A stretch of DNA of 7,215 bases from JAFMDF01 sp964644655 (GTDB taxonomy: Bacteria > Bacteroidota > Bacteroidia > Chitinophagales > Saprospiraceae), in the NCBI GenBank assembly GCA_964644655.1, contig CAZXYA010000487.1, positions 1 to 7,215 of the forward strand. The letters are read 5' to 3'. Both the position numbers and the translations under genes were made by a program. Shown here piece by piece: positions 1 through 5,212 of the stretch (its first letter is position 1; each line of letters starts with the position of its first letter). Below the pieces are notes generated by a model that worked only from the letters and a program-made list of their open reading frames with translations, did not search any database and was not told the origin of the DNA.

Positions 1-8
1 ACCATTTC

Positions 9-25
9 TTCGGTTTTTTACCGAA
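9..25. repeat. short perfect hairpin, TTCGGT/ACCGAA
   Basis: A 6-bp perfect stem (9-14 with 20-25) encloses a five-T loop, about 80 bases before the HhH protein's start. The string TTTACCGA recurs at about 37-44. It has no T-tract on its 3' side on the plus strand, so it is a poor terminator. It may be the end of an upstream transcript or part of the leader of the next gene. Confidence 0.3.
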
Positions 26-105
26 AAATTAAAGGGTTTACCGACTTCTATCTCTTTTCTCTAATCTCTGCTCTCTATTCTGAATAGTCAATAAAAAATA
101 AGATT

Positions 106-1014
106 ATGGGAAAAACACGACAAGTATTATCAAAGAAAAAAGTAAAAAATTTAAAGAAAAGACTTAAAAGTTTAAAGGCAAAATTAAAAATAAAAAAAGC
201 GGCTAAAAAAGAAAAATTAAAAGTAGTAAAGACACAAATGGCAAAATGTAAAGCCCACATTATTCCATTGAAAAAGGAAGTTAAAAAAGCCAACAAACAG
301 CTTAAGGCTAAAAAGCAAGCTATTGCAAAAATTAAGCAATTAATAGCTCCTAAAAAGACAAAAAAAGAAAAACTTGTCAAGCAGTCTAAAGCAAAATCTA
401 TAAAAAAGCAAATTGCTAAAAAGCAAGCTAAGAAACCTAAAACAGAAATAGTAAAGACAATTACAAAGAAACGAGCTAAGCCTATTGGAAAAGTAATTAA
501 AAAAGCGACTAAAGAAATTGTAGCGGCTAAGCCAAAAACGAATGTAGGAGGTAATAAAATAGTTAGAGTAGTTAAACCAATAGCTAAGAAAGCACCAACT
601 ATCAAAAAAACGGCTCCTCAGAAAATTGTACCTGCTGTGAAAAAGACTGTTGGGACAAAAGCACCTACTAAGATAGCGGCAGTTACCCCTAAAGTCACTC
701 GTAGAAAATCGACTACAAATAAAGCGACTACTCCTCGTAAAACAACAGTTACCAGAAGACCTGATAATTTGAAGAGAATTGAAGGTATTGGCGTAAAGAT
801 TGAACAATTACTAAAGGCAGACGGAATAGATACCTTTGCAAAATTAGCAAATAGTTCTTTTGATCGTTTAAGAGGTATTTTAGATAAAGCAGGGCCAAGA
901 TTTAGAATGCATAAACCTGATACTTGGGGAGAACAGGCAAGTTTAGCGGCTAAAGGAGATTGGGAAACTTTGAAAAAACTGCAAGTGGAATTAAAAGGTG
1001 GTTTAAGGAAATAA
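106..1014 (+). CDS. Lysine-rich histone-H1-like protein with C-terminal helix-hairpin-helix domain
   Basis: 302 residues, function inferred as binding or compacting nucleic acid. Residues 1-80 are Lys/Leu/Ala-rich with coiled-coil-like spacing. Residues 80-219 are a low-complexity, very basic tail of KK, KA, TTK and PKT runs resembling eukaryotic H1 and bacterial H1-like proteins. Residues 220-300 form a compact domain: RIEGIG (224-229) is the HhH hairpin, followed by GIDTFAKLA (240-248), AGPRFRMH (262-269) and PDTW (271-274). From family knowledge, this tail occurs in Bacteroidota on other proteins too, including extended ribosomal L21. There is no signal peptide, so it is cytoplasmic. The ATG at 106 begins the basic region at once. 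No Shine-Dalgarno is visible, as is usual in this phylum. The antisense reading frames over the gene are by-products of its A-rich composition. The exact DNA or RNA target cannot be read from the sequence. Confidence 0.88.
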   Translation: MGKTRQVLSKKKVKNLKKRLKSLKAKLKIKKAAKKEKLKVVKTQMAKCKAHIIPLKKEVKKANKQLKAKKQAIAKIKQLIAPKKTKKEKLVKQSKAKSIKKQIAKKQAKKPKTEIVKTITKKRAKPIGKVIKKATKEIVAAKPKTNVGGNKIVRVVKPIAKKAPTIKKTAPQKIVPAVKKTVGTKAPTKIAAVTPKVTRRKSTTNKATTPRKTTVTRRPDNLKRIEGIGVKIEQLLKADGIDTFAKLANSSFDRLRGILDKAGPRFRMHKPDTWGEQASLAAKGDWETLKKLQVELKGGLRK

Positions 1015-1019
1015 ATAAA

Positions 1020-1127
1020 GTTCTCTGACAAATCCTGTGGTCGATTTGATTTCAAGCTTTTTTCTGACTGAAGGAAAGAAAAAAGCTTGGAATTTAAACG
1101 ACTCGTTCACGAGATTTATCAGAGAAC
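1020..1127. repeat. Large imperfect palindrome (108 bp), possible MITE-like element or structured RNA
   Basis: The arms are 1020-1064 and 1078-1127 with a 13-nt loop. The outer ends match as GTTCTCTGA/TCAGAGAAC, continuing through AAATC/GATTT. The inner ends match as CAAGCTTTTTTC/GAAAAAAGCTTG. About 35 of 45 positions pair in Watson-Crick fashion, and two further U-G wobbles are possible. The 3' arm carries an extra five bases, which include a small CTCG/CGAG stem (1102-1113). It begins six bases after the HhH gene's stop and is flanked on both sides by ATAAATA-like sequence. The T-run lies beside the loop, not after the stem, so it is not a typical intrinsic terminator. Confidence 0.7.
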
Positions 1128-1163
1128 CATAAATAATAATAGTTTTTTCCAAATTTTAAATTA

Positions 1164-1217
1164 TTGGAATGATTTATGGATTAAGAAGATTGCCTTCCTA
1201 TCCATAAATTACTCCAA
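1164..1217. repeat. 18-bp inverted repeat upstream of the response regulator
   Basis: Arms TTGGAATGATTTATGGAT (1164-1181) and its near reverse complement (1200-1217) match at 16 of 18 positions, with one mismatch able to wobble, and surround an 18-nt loop. The repeat ends 22 bases before the response regulator start, so it lies in that gene's leader or promoter. It does not resemble the neighbouring palindrome at 1020-1127. Its function is unknown; an RNA hairpin in the leader or a protein-binding site are both possible. Confidence 0.6.
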
Positions 1218-1226
1218 ACATTTATA

Positions 1227-1239
1227 AAGACTTAGTCTT
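1227..1239. promoter_or_regulatory. 13-bp palindrome abutting a start codon, possible operator
   Basis: AAGACT-T-AGTCTT is a perfect palindrome with one central base, and its last base directly precedes the ATG at 1240. The one-base centre makes an RNA hairpin unlikely and a dimeric DNA-binding protein more plausible. Chance occurrence in AT-rich DNA cannot be excluded. Confidence 0.35.
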
Positions 1240-1647
1240 ATGGAAAAGATTAGATTACTACTTTTCATTGATGATGATTTTGCTACTAACTTTTACCACA
1301 AAGTAATTGTTCGAGACTCGGGCTTGGTGGAAAAATATCTTTTTTTTTCAACGGCTGCCGAAGCGCTTACTTATTTTGAAGAACAGAAAGCGCTTGGGAA
1401 TCAAGAAAAACCCGATGCTATTTTCTTAGATATCAATATGCCAGAAATTAATGGTTGGGAGTTTTTAGACTTATATGCTGAAACTATTAATGATAAATCT
1501 CCTGTTTACATAATGTTAACCACTTCTTTAAACCCTAATGATCAACAGCGAGCGGAACTAAATCCCTTAGTTCGTGGTTTAAAAAATAAACCTTTAACGG
1601 TTACACATTTAGAAGAATTACAAAAAGATTTATCCTTAATTGTGTAA
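1240..1647 (+). CDS. Single-domain (CheY-like) response regulator
   Basis: 135 residues, the length of one receiver (REC) domain with no output domain. All phosphorylation residues are visible: the acidic cluster D11-D12-D13, the phosphoacceptor D64 in FLDINMPEINGW, the switch threonine T94 (T95 is adjacent), and K117-P118 in NKPLT. It should be an active phospho-receiver that signals by protein contact or passes phosphate in a relay. Stand-alone receivers of this type are abundant in Bacteroidota. No kinase lies beside it on the same strand. The kinase remnant at 2164-3192 is of the LytS type, which normally pairs with LytTR regulators, so it is an unlikely partner. The S4 protein follows after 48 bases and could be cotranscribed. 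Two inverted repeats precede the start. Confidence 0.93.
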   Translation: MEKIRLLLFIDDDFATNFYHKVIVRDSGLVEKYLFFSTAAEALTYFEEQKALGNQEKPDAIFLDINMPEINGWEFLDLYAETINDKSPVYIMLTTSLNPNDQQRAELNPLVRGLKNKPLTVTHLEELQKDLSLIV

Positions 1648-1695
1648 CTTTAGGCTTTTTAATAGTTGCAAATTTATTGGGTAAAGTCGTAAACT

Positions 1696-2079
1696 ATGTT
1701 GAAAAAAGTAAGAATTGATAAATGGCTATGGAGTGTCCGTATTTTTAAATCTCGCTCTATGGCAACGGATGCTTGTAAGTCGGGGAAAATTAAAATTAGC
1801 GAAAAAAATGTAAAGCCTTCCTATTTATTGCATAGAGAAGAAATAGTTTTTGTGAAAAAGAATGGTTTTAATCTTACCTTCAAAGTTATTGATTTATTAG
1901 AAAAAAGAGTTTCTGCTACGCTCGCACAACCCTGTTACGAGGATTTAACGCCTCCTGAAGAAATGAATAAATACAATGATTGGTTTGTTGGCAAAGGACG
2001 ACCGGAGAGTAGAGACAAAGGAGCTGGACGTCCAACTAAAAAAGATCGTAGAGAAATAGATCGATACAAGGATTATTAA
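1696..2079 (+). CDS. hslR: Hsp15-like S4-domain RNA-binding protein
   Basis: 127 residues, close to the 133 of E. coli Hsp15. The S4 domain occupies about 4-55, opening with the signature VRIDKWLW (5-12) and RIFKSRSMA (15-23), followed by SGKIKI (29-34) and KPSY (40-43). The tail GRPTKKDRREIDRYK (111-125) matches the basic C-terminal end of Hsp15 (RRPDKKERRDLLRFK as I recall it). Known role of the family: binding free 50S subunits that carry a stalled nascent chain, in heat-shock ribosome rescue. Whether the Bacteroidota form does exactly this is inference. It lies 48 bases after the response regulator on the same strand, with no obvious promoter in the gap. It converges with the kinase pseudogene. 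A weak AAGGG/CCCTT pairing followed by a T-run (2081-2131) is the only terminator-like sign. Confidence 0.9.
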   Translation: MLKKVRIDKWLWSVRIFKSRSMATDACKSGKIKISEKNVKPSYLLHREEIVFVKKNGFNLTFKVIDLLEKRVSATLAQPCYEDLTPPEEMNKYNDWFVGKGRPESRDKGAGRPTKKDRREIDRYKDY

Positions 2080-2163
2080 TAAGGGGCAAAATAAAGAAAT
2101 ATCAAGCTATCAACTATATAATCCCTTTTTTATGAATCAATTACGCTATGGAACAATGTTCCT

Positions 2164-3192
2164 CTAATGCTTCCTCTCTAAAGGAATCTTTAATGATAAA
2201 TGATAAACCTGCCCCTCCTTCCGCTCCGAAAACGAATAATTCTCCTCATACTGCAAAGCTAAACGTTTCTTGATATTGGCTAAACCAACCCCTTGATACT
2301 TAGAAGTAATGCCATTTTTCTATTTAAAGGTATTTTGAATACTAAATTCGCAATGGTCTAATTTGCTCACTAATAAATTAATTTTAATATAGCCGTTTGG
2401 ATTACTAATCGTATCGTTATATTTGCAAGCATTTTCCACAAAATTCACCAAAATTAAAGGAACTATTAAATGGTATCCTTTCACCCCTTCGCTCGAAAAC
2501 TGAATATTTTGTTGCTTGGAGTTTTTCATTTTATGAATTTCCAATAAATCTTCTATAGCCGATAATTCTTTATTTAAGCTCACTCTATCTTCTCCACAAT
2601 CATAAACCATAAAACGCAAAATAGCTGATAATCGCTCTAACATCGGTGCGGTTTTCTCATTGCTTGTTTGTGCATAGGAATATATATTATTCAGCGTATT
2701 AAATAAGAAATGTGGATTAATTTGAGATTTTAAAAAATTGAGTTCGGTTTGTAATTTTTCGCTTTTTAACAAGACCTCTCTTTTAAAATTTTCGTGCCAA
2801 GCTTCGACAAAGTAAAGCAAACTAAAAGCGAATGTAATAATAGTAGATAATAAGAAATGGTAAGGAAACTCCTCTGAGGAGGTTGCTTCAAAATCTGGAT
2901 AATTCGAAGGAATTAATTGATAAATTTTGTCGTATAGCTAGATGAAAAAAGAAATCAATAAAATAGTAGCAGGAAAATATATCCACAATTTCCTTTGATT
3001 TAATAAGGGCAACAAATAATAATAGTGAATATAAACGGTAGGTATTAAATACCCAATAGCGGCTATACCAAACAAAAAAGCATTAAAGGGTTCCTCATAA
3101 TCTAATTGCTCCATGAAATTAATCACGAATAAGGCAACCCAGAAACCAATTTGTCCCCATATTATATATTTTCGAAAATTAGCGGATTCCAT
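2164..3192 (-). pseudogene. LytS/YehU-type sensor histidine kinase interrupted by two in-frame TAG codons
   Basis: Reading from ATG (3192-3190) one frame runs 342 codons to TAG at 2166-2164, interrupted only by TAG at codon 85 (2940-2938) and codon 291 (2322-2320). Codons 1-124 encode four predicted membrane helices. A linker helix follows, then the His_kinase (PF06580) H-box INPHFLFNTLNN with H161, the N-box FVENACKYN (E253, N254), and after the second TAG the ATP-binding G-box YQGVGLANIKKRL (about 299-311), ending at ERKH. Length and domain order are those of a complete LytS-family kinase. The first TAG leaves an 84-residue membrane stub. The second removes the G-box, so no separate fragment should be active. 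There are no frameshifts and the sequence stays well conserved, suggesting recent decay, though recoding or sequencing error remain possible. No LytTR regulator gene lies next to it. Confidence 0.85.
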
Positions 3193-3210
3193 AATAGATC
3201 AAGAATACAA

Positions 3211-3240
3211 CAAATCTTTCAGTTAAACAATTACTTTCAA
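3211..3240 (-). promoter_or_regulatory. Bacteroidota-type promoter for the kinase (pseudo)gene
   Basis: On the minus strand TTG (3240-3238) is followed after exactly 19 bases by AAGATTTG (3218-3211). The primary sigma factor consensus of Bacteroides is TTG-N19-21-TAnnTTTG, so this differs by one base in the -7 element. The implied transcription start is roughly 10-15 bases before the ATG at 3192. Confidence 0.45.
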
Positions 3241-3303
3241 TTAGTGGGTAGATAAATCCTATCAGCGATAATTTTTATACCATGAACGGGAAAAACAAAC
3301 TAC

Positions 3304-3336
3304 TTTTACCACTTAAAGGATTTTTTTTACCGCTTA
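3304..3336. promoter_or_regulatory. 12-bp direct repeat with 21-bp period, candidate operator
   Basis: TTTTACCACTTA (3304-3315) recurs as TTTTACCGCTTA (3325-3336), with one mismatch in twelve and a spacing of exactly two helical turns. LytTR-type regulators, the usual partners of LytS-family kinases, bind direct repeats of about 9 bases spaced 21-23 bases centre to centre. The site lies about 65 bases upstream of the kinase -33 element and about 145 bases before the amine oxidase start. Assignment to a LytTR protein is inference from geometry and context. Confidence 0.35.
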
Positions 3337-3481
3337 TCAGATAGCCTAGTTAATTGATGGGTTAAAGATTTTTATTATTTGAAAAGCGACTAATATTGGG
3401 GCATCAAATCGTTATTGCAAGTTAATTAAATCACCTTGAAATTATTGGGTATCGAATTGAGTTTTAACTAAAATAAAAAAA

Positions 3482-4645
3482 ATGACAAGAAAAGAATTTA
3501 TAAAAATGTGCGGCTTATTTGGTATTGGTTTACCCCTCCAAACTACTTTAAGTTCCTGTGGCAAAGAAAATATTGACATAGCCACCGACGAAAAAGTACT
3601 CATTCTTGGCGCAGGTGCAGCAGGGCTAACAGCAGGCTACTTACTCAACCAACAAGGTATTGATTTTCAAATTTTGGAAGCTTCTAGCAACTATGGTGGA
3701 AGAATGAAAAGAACCACCGATTTTGCGAATTTTCCAATTCCATTAGGAGCAGAATGGCTACATGTCGAAAGGGATATTTTTGATGAAATCGTGAATGATG
3801 CGACCGTTCAAGTCGATATTAACACGACTCCTTATGACCCTAATGTAGATTATGGTTTGAATGAAGGAGTGCGCGTTTCTGTTTCAGATATAGGCTTTAC
3901 AATAGACCAAAAATTTATCGATGCTACTTGGTTTGATTTTTTTGATCAGTTTATTGTTCCTTCCATAGCAGGACAAATAGCTTATAATAAAGTCATAGAA
4001 GCTATCGACTATTCGGGAACTGAAATAGTGGTTAGTACGGCTACGGAAACATTTGCTGCCAATAGGGTAATCACCACCATTCCGCTAAAAATGCTACAAA
4101 ACGGTGCGGTTTCCTTTACCCCTGAGTTACCTAATAGCAAATTAGATGCGATAAAACAAGCAACCGTTTGGGATGGCTGTAAGGCATTTATTGAATTTTC
4201 CGAAAAGTTTTACCCTGCCTTTACAGGGTTTGATATTACGCCAGAACCAGATGGGCAGAAATTGTATTATGATGCTGCCTATGGTCAAAATACTACTCAA
4301 AACATTCTAGGGCTATTTGCTGTGGGTACAGGTGCGCAACCTTATCTACAATTATCTGATGCCGAATTAATCAATTTTATATTAGCCGAATTGGATGCTA
4401 TCTTTGATAACAAGGCATCAGCTACTTATGTAAAACATATTTTCCAAAATTGGAATGCCGAACCGTTTGCTAATGGTGCCTATGTAGTTGATCATAAAGA
4501 TTGGCGCAGAGTCCGAACACTTGGAGAATCTGTGGATGATAAATTATTTTTTGCAGGGACTACTTATACCGATGGTAGTAATTGGGGAAGTGTGGATGCT
4601 GCTGCCACATCTGCGAAAAACGTTGTCAATGCACTTATAGGTTAG
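3482..4645 (+). CDS. FAD-dependent flavin amine oxidase family protein, predicted lipoprotein
   Basis: 387 residues. The N terminus carries T-R-K-E-F-I-K (2-8), a hydrophobic stretch and a lipobox-like LSSC with C26, suggesting export and lipid anchoring. The RK resembles a Tat motif with Lys for the second Arg. FAD-binding marks: GAGAAG (43-48), E66 in ILEAS, YGGRM (71-75), GAEW (89-92), the second dinucleotide-binding part IAYNKVIEAIDYSG (166-179), TTIPLKML (198-205), the W324...GAY (332-334) segment and FFAGTTYTDG (356-365) near the C terminus. This fits PF01593 (amine oxidases, phytoene-desaturase-like enzymes). The enzyme would oxidise an amine or related compound with O2; the substrate is unknown. 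It is shorter than the usual 450-500 residues, because the helical substrate domain after E91 is reduced to about 75 residues. It ends in TAG, showing that TAG is a normal stop here. It is divergent from the kinase. Confidence 0.88.
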   Translation: MTRKEFIKMCGLFGIGLPLQTTLSSCGKENIDIATDEKVLILGAGAAGLTAGYLLNQQGIDFQILEASSNYGGRMKRTTDFANFPIPLGAEWLHVERDIFDEIVNDATVQVDINTTPYDPNVDYGLNEGVRVSVSDIGFTIDQKFIDATWFDFFDQFIVPSIAGQIAYNKVIEAIDYSGTEIVVSTATETFAANRVITTIPLKMLQNGAVSFTPELPNSKLDAIKQATVWDGCKAFIEFSEKFYPAFTGFDITPEPDGQKLYYDAAYGQNTTQNILGLFAVGTGAQPYLQLSDAELINFILAELDAIFDNKASATYVKHIFQNWNAEPFANGAYVVDHKDWRRVRTLGESVDDKLFFAGTTYTDGSNWGSVDAAATSAKNVVNALIG

Positions 4646-4677
4646 GAGATCTGTTCATTTGGCGGGAGGTTACGACT

Positions 4678-4806
4678 ATGAACGGACTAAAAACGAAAAA
4701 TGTTGATAGTGAATTCTTTATCCCAAAAGCAAAGTGTGGGGTTTCAAAGGTAAATTCAAACAGCTTCTTAAGAATCAAATTTATTAACATTTATTCTTCT
4801 TTTTGA
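4678..4806 (+). CDS. Doubtful small ORF (42 aa)
   Basis: An ATG 33 bases after the amine oxidase stop opens a 42-codon ORF (MNGLKTKNVDSEFF..., ending in IYSSF). GGGAGG lies ten bases upstream (4662-4667), an unusually good Shine-Dalgarno match for this phylum, where such motifs are rarely used. The peptide is basic, has no membrane segment and no family I recognise. The same frame also reads back into the amine oxidase gene as a by-product. It may be a degraded fragment of another gene or chance. Confidence 0.2.
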   Translation: MNGLKTKNVDSEFFIPKAKCGVSKVNSNSFLRIKFINIYSSF

Positions 4807-4880
4807 CTTCTAGACAACATATCAATTGTTAAAGTTACTATTCCACACAGCTTTCTTTCTTTTTAGACGTTATCATATTG

Positions 4881-4902
4881 TAAAATCCTTTGTTGGATTT
4901 TA
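4881..4902. repeat. Stem-loop TAAAATCC/GGATTTTA
   Basis: An 8-bp perfect stem with a TTTGTT loop. It is followed by TTAAAGTT, so it is a weak terminator at best. It could be a first, inefficient stop for the amine oxidase transcript, with the stronger terminator 80 bases later. Confidence 0.4.
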
Positions 4903-4963
4903 TTAAAGTTAATATAATTAAATTATATAAATTTTTTTAGTTGGTTTTGTTTGTTATTGTTGT

Positions 4964-4993
4964 AAAGGGTATCTTATGATACCCTTTCTTTTT
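4964..4993 (+). terminator. Rho-independent terminator
   Basis: AAAGGGTATC (4964-4973) and GATACCCTTT (4978-4987) form a perfect 10-bp stem with a TTAT loop, followed by CTTTTT. The T-tract is on the plus-strand 3' side, so it ends rightward transcription. Its nearest plus-strand gene, the amine oxidase, stops about 320 bases earlier, leaving a long 3' region or a separate small transcript. Confidence 0.8.
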
Positions 4994-5099
4994 AAAGGAT
5001 AAATAAAATATAAATTACTCCTTATCCATGCTTCAGCTCTCCTACCAAAATACTTTTCAGCAAATATGCTTAATTAGAGCGTTAGGTTAAAAAGTGATG

Positions 5100-5150
5100 A
5101 AAAATCCGTAGCTAACTTAATCCGTAGCTAAAAAATGTGAGCTACGGATT
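5100..5150 (-). terminator. Terminator-like hairpin with two alternative partners, downstream of the DUF1080 gene
   Basis: On the minus strand AATCCGTAGCT (5150-5140) can pair perfectly over 11 bp with either of two identical copies of AGCTACGGATT (5129-5119 or 5113-5103). The distal copy runs straight into TTTTTC, giving a stem plus T-tract about 60-110 bases after the stop of the DUF1080 gene. The duplicated copy is unusual and lets two mutually exclusive hairpins form. On the plus strand there is no T-tract after the stem. Confidence 0.5.
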
Positions 5151-5212
5151 CTAAAGAAATTACTACTTAAATAATATCAATTTTCAATCTGACACCCTAA
5201 TAGTACCTTAAT

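Larger units (their letters stand above)
3193..3481. other. Divergent control region between kinase and amine oxidase
   Basis: These 289 bases separate two divergent starts and hold no ORF I would call a gene. They contain a probable minus-strand promoter (3211-3240) and a tandem repeat (3304-3336), listed separately. I found no convincing promoter for the plus-strand amine oxidase. The TTG at 3354 with a TTATTTG at 3373-3379 has wrong spacing and a poor -7 match. Confidence 0.5.
4646..5212. other. 567-base gene-poor region between convergent genes
   Basis: This region lies between the 3' ends of the amine oxidase and the DUF1080 gene. Apart from the doubtful ORF at 4678-4806 it holds stem-loops at 4881-4902, 4964-4987 and 5103-5150, and an AT-only palindrome TATAATT-A-AATTATA (4913-4927) followed by a T-run at 4932-4938. 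No tRNA, rRNA or known RNA motif is visible. Confidence 0.5.

Noticed and set aside
75..1055. Long minus-strand ORFs (176, 155 and 145 aa) opposite the H1-like gene
   Set aside because: They mirror the A-rich codons of the real gene: their Phe/Leu/Ile- and Cys/Ser-rich translations are what antisense of AAA/GCN runs gives, and the plus-strand HhH domain is clearly real.
2081..2131. Terminator between the S4 gene and the kinase pseudogene
   Set aside because: AAGGG/CCCTT followed by T6 has only a 5-bp stem and a 37-nt loop, so it is too weak to call. GGAAC-AAT-GTTCC at 2150-2162 is likewise a 5-bp stem without a T-tract.
2320..2820. Kinase fragment as a separate gene starting at TTG 2820
   Set aside because: It is in the same frame as the upstream fragment with no stop between 2937 and 2323, the TTG lies inside the last membrane helix, and it lacks the G-box needed to bind ATP.
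1240..3192. Response regulator and kinase as a cognate two-component pair
   Set aside because: They are on opposite strands and separated by the S4 gene, and LytS-type kinases normally pair with LytTR regulators, not stand-alone CheY-like receivers.
4582..4806. 74-residue plus-strand ORF overlapping the amine oxidase end
   Set aside because: Its first part is the amine oxidase 3' end in another frame; only the portion from ATG 4678 deserves a mention, at low confidence.
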